Notes: generated from the sequence alone by a model not told the origin. Counted from the first letter of the stretch, positions 1 to 12,658 are shown. The stretch: DNA of 64,000 bases from Ignelater luminosus (GCA_011009095.1 VTPC01001067.1:20983-84982), one strand, 5' to 3'. A program made the numbers and translations.

Positions 1-303
1 TTGCATTTGCCAACATTAGTTCAAGATCGCCATGTCGTCTGGAACAGGCTTTTAGATAATTAAGTATTGAAAATATCTTGTAAATTGTAATTACGTTATC
101 AAAGAAATTCTCATTTTACTTTTTGTATCGAGCAAACGATGTCAGATTGTAATAAATAAAATTAGGCTAAAGATCATTTTGTAGATTAGGAGAACCACTG
201 ATTTCAAATACTATAATACCAACATCTATTTACTTCATACCTCTACCTATCAGTTAAATGTCTGGAGATCACTTTTTCATCTATCCTAAACTGGTGGAAC
301 ATA
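1..303. other. No feature recognised
   Basis: AT-rich sequence without a convincing coding segment or repeat structure. It ends at the TA dinucleotide (302-303) that flanks the palindromic element which follows. Confidence 0.5.
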
Positions 304-1320
304 CACTAATGGAAAAAATTAAAGGAACAAAAAAATCTCCCAAATTTTTAAGTGATTTTAGAAATGCTGTATCTCAGTGAAAAATATTCGTATCGAGATT
401 TTAAAAAAAGCATTTTGAAGCTTCACGATTCTAGTTTTCAGATCTTTCAGTTAAAAATTTTTAGGAGCTACGGTTATCACGCAATCCTAAGAAATAGCGC
501 GCAAAAAAATTTTGCAAATTTTTTTTTGGTCTACGGACTCGGAAAATGTTTTTTGCGCGCTATTTCTTAGGATTGCGTGATAACCGTAGCTTGTTTTTAA
601 ACCTCGATACGACTATTTTTCACCGAGATATCAATTTTTTAATGGAAAAGGATCCTTTTGTCTTTAAATCATCGATATCTCAGCAACCAATGATCGTACA
701 AAAATCAAAGGGCAGTTTTGGAAACTGGAATAAATTTCCTACAAGATACTGCCGATCCTCAGAAAAAAAAATTTTACCCATTCTTGACATGAATTTGAAA
801 AAACAAGAAAAAAAAGAGTAATTTATGGTTTTTTAGAAAATCAACGGCTAAATTACAAATATTCATAAAGTGACTAATGTTAAGCCTGACTTTTATAGCT
901 CAATATACCAACAAAAATCCGTAAAGTTGCAATTCGATCTAGCGAACCGTTTCTGTGTTTCAAACAATCAAACTTGAAAAAAATTAAAGAATCACGTTTA
1001 TTGCCCCTAAACACTTCATAATCATGATTAAAATGGAAAAAAAATTTTGAGCTTTTTTCAAAAATTTTTTAAAAATGTTTAGCTGAAAAAATTTTTCCGA
1101 GTCCGTGGACCCCAAAAATATTTGCAAAATTTTTTTTGCGCACTATTTCTTAGGATTGCGTGATAACCGTGGCTCCTAAAAATTTTTGACTGAAAGATCT
1201 AAAAACTAGAATCTTGAAGCTTCAAAATTGCAATACGAGCATTTTTCACTGAGAAACAGCATTTCTAAAATCACTAAAAATTTGGGAAATTTTTTTGTTC
1301 CTTTAATTTTTTCCATTAGT
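304..1320. mobile_element. Palindromic (foldback) Tc1/mariner-type MITE
   Basis: The two ends are long imperfect inverted repeats of about 240-250 bases (roughly 305-555 and 1085-1320). Each starts with CACTAATGGAAAAAATTAAA or its near copy, and a TA dinucleotide precedes the left end. A second, smaller inverted repeat lies inside the left arm (about 470-510 against 546-592, sharing GCAATCCTAAGAAATAG). The core (about 620-1060) is also found inverted at 44250-44779, so this is a dispersed family. The only open frames are short and biased by A/T runs, so I regard it as non-coding. The TA flank and Tc1-like terminal sequence suggest mobilisation by a Tc1/mariner transposase; that is inference. 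Confidence 0.7.
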
Positions 1321-3913
1321 TCCATAGTCCGGAGGTAACAGTTTGCTCTCCCAAATAACGCGGTGTCATTTCGAACTACATACACACAAGGCATTCATCC
1401 GACCTGTTATTGACTATAGATTCACCTGTTCTTCAACGACTCCGGAATAAGAAGAGAACCATCTGCAAGAAGATTCTTGACTTGGCGCCTACACCCTTCA
1501 ACCGTTTTTCTTTAGAACACAGAAAATCTTTCTCTCAACCTCGAAGATATTCCTGATTATAGCCCACTAGCTTATTGCTAGTCCAACAATTTAGCCACAT
1601 TTATCAAAACCAACATTCAGCCAATTTCAATAATAGAAATAAGCCCACCATTCCCAGTTTTGAACATGTATGATAGCATCGACCCTGCGGGTGCTTCCAT
1701 GATTGTTGTGAGACTATTCGGGGCCCTTCGGAATTTTTAGGTGTTTCTGTGAGGAACGTGTTGTCATTCGTTAAGTCTCAAGTCCGTCGATAAAAAGCTG
1801 CTACACCACTACAAAAAGTAATCGATAATCCAGAAGATCATCGGTAGCTTGCATCAGGCTGAAGACTTCGACTGTATGAATCATTGCGATAACGCCCATT
1901 AAATTCTCTTACATTTGCCTGGCAATGCGTGACGATCATTCATTTTAATTGTCCATTTCAAATAAATTTGCGTAAAGGTTCAAATATTTATTTCATTTTT
2001 TGAGCTGTTAAAACTCTCTGAAGGTAATGGTTCTTTTATTCTAGTCAATATATTCGCAGTCTGTCCTTGAGAGCTGGTAAGTCTCAATCTCAGTCAGAAT
2101 TTTTCAACAATTCATCAATATTGTCTTGTATAGATAGAAAATGCTTCAATTTCCATAGCTAACATAAGTTTTGAACTCATTTTTCATTATACTCTCTTAA
2201 AGATAACGAGTACTGATATTTAGTAGAAAAAATACATCTCGAAGTTTACTAAATTCAACAATTTATCGGCTTATGTTAGACAGGAAAGAAAGGCATAAAA
2301 TAAATCGTTTTTCTTCTGAACAAAGTTACTAGGTGTCAAGAACATAATAAATATGATATTATGCAACATGTAAAAACAATAAAACTTGAAAACATTTATT
2401 CGGTCAGCAATTTTCAAACGATTGTACTTTACACTTCTGATTTGGTGAAATAATTTCTTACATCTTTCACATTAAATTACGTTTTAAGCGAAAGAAATGC
2501 AAAACTTAAAAATCTTATTAAGAAAGTAGTTTGGCATGTATTGGGTCAGGATAAAGAATATGCACTCGGATGAGATCTTGGTGATAAAGATAAGAACTCA
2601 TTTTCGTACCGTTAGAGTTTATTTTACGTAAACTGGCTTTCCAAAACTTTTCTTCCTATACGGTCAATTTTGACAAACTCTATGCCTTTTTGTGCACATA
2701 AGTAAAATGATCTGAGAAATTGCTTAAAAATGTACATCTCTGGGCTTTCCACCATTTGGGCTTAAATTATACAGACATAGAAAATATTACTACAAATTCT
2801 CTTCAATAAAAAATAAAACCAGAAGTCTGAAAGTTGAAAATAGGAAAATAGTCAGTACCATGTTTAAGTAGTGCTGCATTTTTAAATCACCAATTTGAGT
2901 TATCCGTTCTATATCTTCTTCATACTGAATGTAACGGAAAAAATTTTGTGCTGTAAAATTTGATTTTGGCTTTTTTCTATTCTCAGCACATGGGTATTCT
3001 GAAGATTAAACAAGTACTGAATTGATCTTGAACTAAAACTAAAGTTGTTAGCTAAGACTTATGTAGACAAAAATATTCAAGCTGCAATGAAGTCATTAAT
3101 TAGTTTTGACCAACAATGTCAAAAACTTTTAGCGAATAAGGCAGGTACAACGTTTTTTATTACCTATATCATCTTTATGATGATTTCAAAATTGCTATTA
3201 ATAAATCATTTAACCAATTTAGAAGATAGGGAGGTATTTTTTCAAGACGTGTTTTACGTGCACAAAATTTGAAATAAGACAAAAAAAATACCTGACCATT
3301 CTCATTTATTATTTATGATAAACTAATAAATCATCGAAAAGAAGTTATTAAACAATTTATACTATTATAAACAGGTTTACAATTTAATTTTAAATTTAAA
3401 TATGATTGATGCATCATTTTTTCTGTTTCGGTGCAGACCATTATTTAGTAATAGCAATAAAAGAAATTCTGACTAATAAAGGAGTTTATGGAATAATAGA
3501 TTAAGAGGAAAGGGGTCAATGTTTGTTTTAATAAAAAGATCGTAGTTGTTATGCCAGATGATTTTGTAAACATGTATTCTCTCAATGAACTCAAGAATAA
3601 TAAGCCTTGTTTTCTAATTAGCATGATAAAAAAAGGCAACAACAAATTAAGATGCACATGACTACACTGTGTTGGCGGCCTTAGGCAATGGCAATAAGTA
3701 TAATAAACCAATCAGAAATGAAATACCCACAGTCTATTAAATTGAAAAATTATACCTTTTGTTTTTCTTGAAAAAAGGAATTTTAGATTAGCTGTAACAA
3801 GAGCATGGTCCAAATTATAAATAACTTCTCGAAACAAAACCTACTATAAATCATAACTTTTCATAAAACACGTCTAACAATTACTGTAATGACACATCTT
3901 ATTCTACTTTCAG
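1321..3913. other. Gene-free stretch upstream of GMC gene 1
   Basis: No family-level similarity is recognised. The missing 5' exon(s) of the GMC gene that starts at 3914 should lie here, because the visible part begins at a splice acceptor and lacks a start codon and signal peptide. I could not identify that exon: no short frame with a Met, a hydrophobic segment and a phase-1 GT donor stands out. Confidence 0.4.
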
Positions 3914-5735
3914 GTCCTCCCTCAGAAGAGAAGTACGATTTTATTATAGTTGGCTCGGGTTCCGCAGGGTCGGTGGTAGCCAACAGGCTTTCAGAAGTTG
4001 GTCAATGGAAAGTTTTACTATTAGAAGCCGGCGAAAACCCAACTTTTCTATCTGATATACCTGTTCTAGCACCACTTTTCCAATTTACCAATTACAACTG
4101 GGGTTACTTAATGGAAAAGCAAGAAAATTTCTGCCTTGGTAAATGCTACAGTAATTCTTAAAACTATTATATAAACATAAAACTGATTTCTTACAGGATT
4201 AACTAATCAAAGGATGCATTGGCCAAGAGGAAAAGTACTAGGAGGTACATCAGTTATAAACTATATGATACACATAAGAGGTAACAAGCATGATTATGAT
4301 CGATGGGAAGCTATGGGTAATCCAGGATGGTCTTATAAAGACGTTTTACCCTATTTTCTAAAATCGGAAAGTGCAAACGTTCGTATTCATGATGCTGGGT
4401 ACCATAATACTAACGGTTATTTAAGTGTTCAAGATATTCCGTATCGCACAGAATCGGTTCATGCATTCGTCAGAGCAGCACAAGAAGTTGGATATAGATA
4501 TGTGGACTATAATGGAGAAAATCAGATGGGGGTCTCATACGTGCAAGCTACTGAACGTGATGGATTAAGATGCAGTGCTGAAAAGGCATTTTTGAGACCA
4601 GCGAGATCCAGATCTAATTTAAGAATTTTAACAAAAGCTCGAGTTACGAAAGTTCTTATAGATCCTAGTACTAAAAAAGCATATGGTGTAGAATACATAA
4701 GAAATAGAAAACACCACATTGCAAGAGCTTCTAAAGAAGTTATTCTTTCAGCTGGTGCTTTTAACTCCCCACAGCTACTTATGTTATCTGGAGTTGGACC
4801 AAAAGACCACTTACAAGAATTAGGAATACCAGTTTTACAAAATTTGCCGGTTGGACAAAAGCTGTATGATCACCTAACATTTTTAGGTTTAGTATTCACA
4901 GTAAATCAATCGATAGTTTTGAAACAATCAGTGATTGAAGAACCTCAAAGTTTCCTTCAACTTCTCTTAGGTGGCAGTGGTCCTTTAACATCTTTAGGTG
5001 GAGTAGAAGGTTTAGCATATTTTAAAACAAATGTTACATATTACCCTGAAAATTATCCCGATATGGAGTTACTTTTTATTGGTGGAGGTCTTCAAACAGA
5101 TGGAGGACTGTATTATAGAAAAATGTTTAGAGTGAGCGATGAAGTTTATAATGCTGTTTGGAAACCAATAGAAAAAAGATTTGCTTGGAGTGTTTTTCCT
5201 ATGCTTTTGCATCCAAGATCGTATGGTTTTTTTGAAATTAAAATCAAAGAATCCTTTCCATTGGCCAAAACTATACGGCAAATTCTTAACTGATCCAGAA
5301 GGAAGAGACTTAAAGGCGTTTATTGCTGCAATAAGGGAAGTGCAAAGAATTGCTAGAGCTCCTGCCTTTAAAAAATATGGTACCGAGCAGCTTAAAACTC
5401 CAATTCCTGGATGCGAACATCACGTCTTTGATACGGATGAATATTGGGAATGCGCAATAAGACATGTATCTGCCACGTTACACCATCAAATAAGTACATG
5501 TAAAATGGGACCACCTAGCGATCCTGAAGCTGTAGTTGATAACAGACTAAGAGTTTATGGAATTCATAATTTAAGAGTGATTGATACTAGCATAATGCCT
5601 TCGCCAGTATCTGCTCATGTAAATGTTCCAGCGTATATGATTGGAGAAAGAGCATCTGCTTTCATTCAAGAGGATTGGGCAAAAGATCAACTAATTGATC
5701 CTAAATATATAAGACGTAGTCCTGTGTTTACGTAA
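3914..5735 (+). CDS. GMC oxidoreductase, glucose dehydrogenase-like (gene 1), with one frameshift
   Basis: FAD-dependent GMC-family oxidoreductase of the insect glucose dehydrogenase type, expected to oxidise an alcohol or sugar; the substrate is unknown. Exon 3914-4138 follows an ag acceptor and encodes the Rossmann FAD motif (VGSGSAGS). A 58-base intron (4139-4196, gt...ag, phase 1) splits a Gly codon. Exon 4197-5735 encodes the first GMC signature ([17 protein letters not shown]), the second ([16 protein letters not shown]), and the C-terminal catalytic pair: His in [11 protein letters not shown] and His in SAHVNVP. About 586 residues are visible; the 5' exon with start codon and any signal peptide is not found. 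The frame breaks in a T7 run at 5227-5233: after SYGF it must shift by one base to continue as [12 protein letters not shown], as in gene 2. Apart from this the copy is intact, so either a recent pseudogene or an assembly error. Confidence 0.92.
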
Positions 5736-5783
5736 CGATAAACTTAAGAAAGATAAATTGTTTTTTATTGATGTAGTTAAAAT

Positions 5784-5862
5784 AATAAATATCAAATCGT
5801 GTAAAAATCTTATTATACAAGAATTTTAATTATCATCATTTATTGAAACAAATAGAAATAAA
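5784..5862 (+). promoter_or_regulatory. Candidate poly(A) signals of GMC gene 1
   Basis: Canonical AATAAA hexamers lie at 5784-5789 and 5857-5862, about 50 and 120 bases after the stop codon. Either could direct 3'-end formation of the upstream gene. Such hexamers are frequent in AT-rich DNA, so position is the main support. Confidence 0.4.
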
Positions 5863-7035
5863 ACGTTTGTTAAAGAAGTGCAATAATAAATAAATACTAA
5901 GGAATGAAATGTTTTACGTACAGATTTTCTAGGGTAATTAAAAACTCTATCATAGTATTGCTAGACAAAGGTAACGTATGTATTATGTAAACTGTGAAAA
6001 AACCGTGTACTGTGGGATGCCTACGCACGAATTTATTACAGTAGAAACAACAGTTAAATGCAAATTTACATACCATAAAAGTTATTGAACTTTGGGTTGA
6101 TAATTTATGAGAAATAAATACATGTTTCTCATTAAAATCAGCAAGTTCACACAACAGGAGATAACTGCATAAATTAACGAAATTCTCGAATTGCTCACCA
6201 TATACCAGAAACAAACAAAAATAAAAAAAGCTTTAAAACTACAACTAATTTGCATTAAAAATTGTAAATCGTAATGGTATAGTATAATAATTTATAGTAA
6301 TATAGTTCATTTAAAAATCAATATTTTTGTTATTCTACATTATTTAATTTATGAATTATCCTTAATTTATCTCATTATTCTTATAAACTTATTATTTAGT
6401 ATTACATATTACATATGTTAAATAATGCTCCTGACATTCTGACTACACCAGACAAAATATAAATTATGATTACAACTAACGCAAGAACATACATTTTTTT
6501 TCTTAGCTACATATCTGCATCATTGATATTCTAGTATTGTATCTAGATGTGAATACCGAGATTTTAACAATTGTTTATCTAAATAGAAGTAACAGATAGT
6601 TCAACATCATTGGCTTGAAAATTCTATCAGGTACTAGCCCCAGTAGTAGATACATAGAAAAGGTAACATGTCAGAAAAATTGTTTTCTACCTTTGAGGCT
6701 CATTTTATTACCTGAATATGTTTTCTAAAATTCTCACTTGATGTAATCGATCCACTCAACAGTTTTTGACTGCGGCATAACTTACATTTTACCTTAGACT
6801 TATCTGCCCGGTCATTTCAACTACCTATTTCAAGAAATTTACTATCAAAAATTACGACTACCCAACTTGTACAGTTCTACTAGGGAAGACCGATCTCTTC
6901 TTTTGAATTTATTTTATTAGCACCAAAAAATCGACTCAGACCCTACATAATCATGTAATAAATAATCGTAATGATAAATATCGTAATCAAGAACTATAGC
7001 CCTTTTAAAATAAAGGTTATAGTTCCGGTTCCACC
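5863..7035. other. No feature recognised
   Basis: AT-rich intergenic sequence downstream of GMC gene 1. I see no coding similarity and no clear inverted or direct repeat. Confidence 0.4.
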
Positions 7036-8525
7036 CAGGGCCGGCGTAACCGGTAGGGCGTGCGGGCAGCCGCCCAAGAGCAGCCAAATTTCTGGGGCAG
7101 CTAAAATTAAAAACCAGCAAAAAATTTTAATAATAAAATAATATTATACTAATTAAAAATATAAATAAAAATTATAAAAAACTGTACACTAAAGATAAGC
7201 AACCACCACCCGTTGAATTTATTTGTTAAGTGTACCATCTTGAATCAGTTATAGAAGGATAAAACAGAATTACAGAATTGTCGGTCACAGTGCTGCGATA
7301 CCGCTGCTGTGATGGCTGGACACAAAAGTGGTGTTCGGGAAAGAGCAAATGAGAAAAACCATCTGGCAGTGCTTGTTAAGTGTGATAGCCATTCACTCAA
7401 CTTGGTTGGTGTACACGCAGCCAAACAGAACGCAATAATGGTAACATTTTTTTGAACAATTCAAGTACTCAACCTATTTTTTTCCTTGTGAACTCAACAC
7501 TGGGAAAAACTCAAAAACGCTGTGCCTACAGTTCTTACGTCGGAGTCCATAACAAAATAGAGTGCAAGGGTAGAAACTGTGAAGCCCACAAATAAATACC
7601 TTAACGATATACTTCAACTTCTCCAGGTCATGATGGACGATACATATGAGACTAGTGAACCAAGAAATGAAGCTAGACAGACAGTTGTGCAACCGTATGT
7701 TAAGTCACGATTTTCTGACTAGGTTTTTGAGATAAAATACTCATTCCTATTGAACGGGTTCAAAATAGACTGCAAGATCCGCGCATGGACTTCCACGATG
7801 CTACCTCAGAGATCATTTTCACGATAAAAGAGAAATTTTGGTAACTGAAGCTCTAGAAGTTGGATTTAGACTCTGTCAAGATTGGGATGTTGAAACCGAA
7901 AAACGACCAAGACGAAAGAAAAGAATCACTCATGAAACGTCGACCGATGCCGGATTAACGGCTAAACAAGAAATTGAAAGAGTCATGAAGGGAACAATTA
8001 ACCATCTTCCTACGGAAATGGATGATAGGTTCACTCGTTTACATGAAAAGAATGAGAAGTTTGGGTTTCTCCTTGACGTTGAAGGATTGTCTCACAGCAG
8101 TGACAGTGACGTCTTAAAACTAAAATGCGAAAATTTGGAAAATTTTTACAACTGCGATGTTGATGGTCAACAACTATACGAAGAAATTTTGGACTTCAGA
8201 ATATTGCTTACAAGCCGGACCAGCATATAAATATCAGGACCCGAAGAAGTTCTACAATTTATTGCGCAATATGGAGATGAGAGAGTATTTCCAAATCTTC
8301 GTATAGCGATCCAAGTAAGGTTAACAATTACTGTATCCATTGCTAGCTGTGAGAGATCTTTCAGCAAATTAAAATTAATTTTAAATTATTTGAGAGCCTC
8401 CATGGGTCAAAATCAATTATGCCATCTTGCTATACTGAATATTGAAAGGGAAGAAGCTGCAAAGACTGATTTCGACTCGTTATTGATACATTTGCATCAA
8501 TGAAGACAAGGAAGATACAGATTTG
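7036..8525 (+). pseudogene. hAT transposase remnant (ZMYM1-like type)
   Basis: Decayed hAT-superfamily transposase of the kind often annotated as zinc finger MYM-type protein 1-like. CAGGGCCGGCG at 7036 is a typical hAT terminus. Translation around 7330-7450 gives LAVLVKCDSHSLNLVGVHAA, matching the conserved CDxHSLNLVGVHA segment that holds a catalytic Asp; 7838-8230 remains open (130 codons); 8320-8510 gives the C-terminal hAT dimerisation region (TVSIASCERSFSKLK, then LAILNIEREEA). Stops and frame changes separate these blocks (for example near 7455, 7500, 7550 and 7720), so no functional protein is possible. No matching right terminus was found after 8525, so the element seems 3'-truncated. 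Confidence 0.82.
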
Positions 8526-8639
8526 ATAAGCTCCTTCGGGATTATTTATTTGGACTCTTCTTGACTTCGACGCACGGAGTGCGTAACTCGGAGGACGTGC
8601 AGTTGAAAAAGATCTGATAAGTGTGTCCAAAATTCGAGG

Positions 8640-8720
8640 TTCACCGCTGAAATCTCGTAATGGGTAAGAGATACGAAGTCGGTTAAATAAGATAAAAGTT
8701 GAAGGGCCAGTTTACTGGTG
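8640..8720 (+). repeat. Fragment related to the palindromic element at 35533-36194
   Basis: The segment around GGTAAGAGATACGAAGTCGG, followed by TTAAATAAGATAAAAGTTG, resembles the first ~80 bases of the 35.5-kb palindrome (GGTAAGAGATACAGCATCGG...). The similarity is imperfect and one-sided. It suggests an old, truncated relative. Confidence 0.45.
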
Positions 8721-8993
8721 TTCTTGTTTTCTTTTAAAAATGCATAGTCTACTAGACAGCAATTCTAGTTACGGACTAGCAGACAAAATGGTAAGATCTA
8801 GATCTATTAGAATCTAGGGTAACCGACTAAATTTTGCCCAAGGTCGGCCAAAACCTAGTTTGAAAATATGAATTTCCGGTCCGGTTTCATGTTGTTTAGA
8901 AATAAAGGTAGTGGTTCCTATTCTAGCATTATCTTGGATCCCATAAGGGTTTCAATAAACAAACAATTGGAAAACTGAAACTTCTTTAACATA

Positions 8994-9720
8994 CACTGGT
9001 GGCATTAATTGTGGACACTTTCGCAAAATTTGTTGTATTTGACATTAAGTATCGAATTTTAAGGAGTTACAACCATAAATTAAATATTCTAGCTACATCA
9101 GTTTCAAACTTATATCTTACAGTAATTGTAAGTTTGAAACTAAAACTTACAAAAAATTTACAAAATAGCATAGCAGTGACGTTTTATTTAACTCACTTGA
9201 CAAATCACATATTTTAATATTTTGTAGGGTATCCTTTCGATTTTATTATCACCTTAATCTTCCGGGACAGTGAGTCTACTAAACTTTCATTATTACTTCG
9301 AACCAAGCTTGGTTGATAGCTTCAATCAGCTCTGTCTTGTTACTCGATTTTTGTCGTCGAGCTAACACTTTCAGCCTTTATCAGAGATTTTCAATTGGAT
9401 TTAGATCAGGACTGCTCCTTGGCCAAGGCAAAACGTTGATGTGGTGGTCACTCAACCATTTCATACTGCTTTTGGAAAGGTGGCACGGTACACCATCTTG
9501 CTGGAATATGCACCCCTGAGGTTCGCTTTCAAATAAATCATTGACAACAGTGGGCAGTAATTTGGCCTCTAGAACCTCATCCTAATATTTTTTGCGATGA
9601 TACTACCTTCCACCACAGTCAGTTGCCCAACACCGTCGTAACATGCAAGCCCACACCGCTACACTTACGGGATGCTTCCTAAAATGCTAATTCGGGTCTC
9701 GTCACTTCAGATTACTTTTC
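8994..9720 (-). pseudogene. Tc1-family (DD34E) transposase remnant
   Basis: CACTGGTGG at 8994, preceded by TA, is a typical Tc1 terminal repeat. On the minus strand about 9720-9290 encodes a broken transposase: FQQDGVPCH (second catalytic Asp) is followed 34 residues later by the Glu of SPDLNPIEN, the DD34E spacing of Tc1. A stop follows almost at once (LWRRL is replaced by stops), and further stops lie upstream. A short hairpin (AGTTTCAAACTTA near 9099 with its complement near 9131) lies in the left part. The right terminus was not found. Confidence 0.8.
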
Positions 9721-9906
9721 TCTAGTCATCCTGAGTTCAGTCTTTCTATGATACAGCCCAATCCACCCCTTTTTGTCTTTTATTGAAGTATGGCTTTTGT
9801 CTGGGTACTCTTGCTCGCAAAACATTGTCGCATAACTTTTGCTTGACCGTTCGGTCAGACATTTTCCCACCGTTTTTAAAATATTACTTATATCTTTTGA
9901 GGTTTG

Positions 9907-10494
9907 CTTGACAAAATAATAGCAATTATCTCCAAAACCTTTTAAGATAAGTATAGCAACACTTATATTATTGAATTCGCCTTTAAAATCCCTATCGAGA
10001 TATGGGATCATATACAGGGTGATCCATTTAAAGAAATTCAAGATGGCGGCCGTACGAAAAAACAATTGAATATCTGATCTTAACTCTCTTCGCAAAACAT
10101 GACAAACAATGCCTACTTTAAGATCCCCAAATTTCATTTGTCTATCTCTTACCGTGTTTGTAAGAGCAGCGTGTTTCCATACTTTTTATTAGGGAAACCC
10201 CTGACAAAAGAATAGCGATTATCTCCAAACCCTTTCAAGATAAGTATAGCAACTCTTATATCATTGAATTTGTCTTGAAAATCTCTATCCAAGTATGGGA
10301 TCATATACCGGGTGTTCTATTTAAAAAAACTCAATATGGCGGCCGTACGAAAAAACAATTGAAGATTTGTTTTTAATTACCTTCGCAAAACATAGCAAAA
10401 AATGTCTACTTTAAGCTCTCCAAATTTCACTTGTCTATCTCTTACCGTTTCTGCGGGGGTAGCGTGTTTCCATACTTTTTAGCGACCCTGTATA
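9907..10494. repeat. Tandem duplication, two units of about 293 bases
   Basis: Two diverged head-to-tail copies: AGCAATTATCTCCAAAACC at 9921 recurs as AGCGATTATCTCCAAACCC at 10214, and ATGGCGGCCGTACGAAAAA occurs in both (about 10043 and 10336). Each unit contains a CAGGGTG- or CGGGTG-type motif in its middle (near 10015 and 10308) and ends with GTGTTTCCATACTTTTT. No coding function is seen; it is probably transposon-derived because of the CAGGGTG motif. Confidence 0.8.
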
Positions 10495-11520
10495 GTACCT
10501 GAAAAAGTGTCTTTGATTGTTCTATATCTAGATACTCAATAAAAGTAGGAACATTAATATCTAGATACAGAAAATAGATATTTAAATCATTTAGTATCTG
10601 AGTATTGAGTAAAATACCATACCTATAGTATCTAGACACTCTCTATTTAGATACTGCCCAAAACTGTCTGCAGGGTTATTCAAACTCGAAGCTCATCGTT
10701 GGATTCTGGGAAAATATACGAGAAACAAGTTTGGTTAAATTCGAGAAAAGTTGAGTATTTTAATGTTCAACAATTTAATCTAAAAAACTTCCACCTGACC
10801 TTATTTATTTTCGAAATTTTCTGTCTCAGTATTTCCAAAATCATTCATATACAATAAAGTTATTGTTGATTTCGTTTTTTATTTTTCAAGTAAGAACCAT
10901 GTTATTGGTTTTAAGTTTGTTTAGACAAAGCTAAATCTTGTTTCTGCTTCCGCGCGAACCTGCTATGACAGGATCGACATCAGCATTTTTATAGTCAGTG
11001 ATGGGTATTATCTAGATACAAAGTATCTGGATACGATAATTATACCTTGCATCTGAATGTAGATATAATTATGAAAATGTATCTTGTATCTGTAACTAGA
11101 TACATTTCAGCTGCATCTTTAATGGAGGATGTATTTTTACTCAGATAATTAGAAGATTTTGCAGTTTTGTGAACAGTTTAATTTTTAAACCTGCTTTCTT
11201 TTGTCATCCCTTTCCACGTACAGATAATTTATGGCAATGAATTTTGTAAATTCTCTTCATAAAGGGATCTTAACAAACATTTATTTTTTTAATTTAGTTT
11301 ATTCTTTAGAAATTTCTAGTTTCTTTGAAGTAAGCTATGTAAGTGATGGGTATTATCTAGATACTGTATCTAGATACGATAATTACATCTTGGATCTGAA
11401 TCTAGATATAATTATGAAAATGTATCTTGTATCTGTTACTAGATACAATAAGCATTTATTTATCTGTATCTGTATCGAGATAAAATATTATTGTATCTTA
11501 CCAGGGCCCTGATCTTACCC
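10495..11520. mobile_element. hAT-like terminal and subterminal repeats (TATCTAGATAC arrays)
   Basis: Multiple copies of TATCTAGATAC or close variants occur at about 10530-10660, 11005-11110 and 11345-11450. Two direct copies of a ~110-base block start with CAGTGATGGGTATTATC-like sequence (about 11000 and 11343; the second has AAGTGATGGG). An inverted end, CTGCCCAAAACTG, lies near 10655-10668. Comparable repeats line the ends of the hAT element at 26272-28046, whose terminus is CAGTGTTGGGTAAGG. I infer non-autonomous or deleted hAT copies. No transposase coding is seen here. Confidence 0.5.
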
Positions 11521-12658
11521 ATATCTGGTTATAGTTTGTAAACCCATTTAAAATTTGCGGCACCTCTTGCTTTCTTTACAGAAGTTTTACTTCGGCCTAG
11601 GTGGGGAGAGGGAGCAAAGGGGCTATAAGAAGTTTTAGTTTTGAAGATAAGTTAGTTTAAATTGAAAAGTTTAAGAAAGGCGAAAGAAGTAACAGTAAAA
11701 AGTAAATATTGTACTAATGATAAGCTAATAAAATAAATTTATGATTGTAAATAAAACTTAAACTCAATGAATTCTATTAATTTTATTTAACCAATTCTTG
11801 AAAATATCAACGATACGAATCCATTAATAATAAACAAAATAAGAATCAATAAAACAATCATGATTCAAAAAGAATTGTGCGATGTTGCAGCAAACAATTG
11901 AATTAAAGATTGTTTACTAAATATCAAGTTTGTTCTACTTAAGTTCCCCTTTCTAATAATTTAGGCTTTTCTAAAACTTGATAGTAACATACCTGTCGAT
12001 CATATTTTAAATTCGCTTTTTGGAAAATATTTTTACAAATCTCCTCGAGTCTTCATCTAAAATCATTATGTTTATCAATTAATTACTATGAAATCTGTAA
12101 ACCTTATATCGAACACCTAATCAAATTGAATGGTTTTTGCCGGAACCGTTTATTTAGCTTAACTTTACATTAGAAGCAACCTGTACAACTTGAGCACTTC
12201 TGTATTTTGTACATTGAACTGGGAATTTACCACCAACCTATACCAAATCTAACTAATTATATTGTATACATCGAACACCTATTTTTTGTATCTGTTCTAC
12301 GAATTCAACAAATGCAAATTGCGGGATAATGCAAATAATATTGTTTTATCTGTATGGCAACCGAGCAAAAAGCACATCGTGAGTGAGTCAGGCAGTGGTT
12401 CAGATAAATAATGCGCTTAACATCCCGCTGTGTGATAACAAACTTGGAATATGTAGCACAAAATTTCAAACTATCTTCTGGTCAGTTAGTGCAAACTTCT
12501 GCTATATCAAACACCCAGATATGTTGAACGGATGGCACTGGAACCGCGAGCGTTCAAGATTGAAGGTTTTACTGCATTCAAAAATTCTATATCAAAAATA
12601 AAAAGTGTCAAAAAGTTTAAAAGTCATCGACTAATTTTCTAATTATTGTTTTAACAAA
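11521..12658. other. No feature recognised
   Basis: AT-rich sequence. Short open stretches here (for example 12383-12601) show no family resemblance and no splice context that I can defend. Confidence 0.4.

Noticed and set aside
352..821. Two overlapping + strand open frames
   Set aside because: They lie inside the palindromic MITE and reflect A/T runs; the related copy at 44250-44779 does not keep the frames.
3045..3272. Open frame considered as the missing first exon of GMC gene 1
   Set aside because: No signal peptide, and joining by its possible GT donor gives no family-like N-terminus.
4522..5281. Minus-strand open frames opposite GMC gene 1
   Set aside because: Antisense shadows of a well-supported coding exon.
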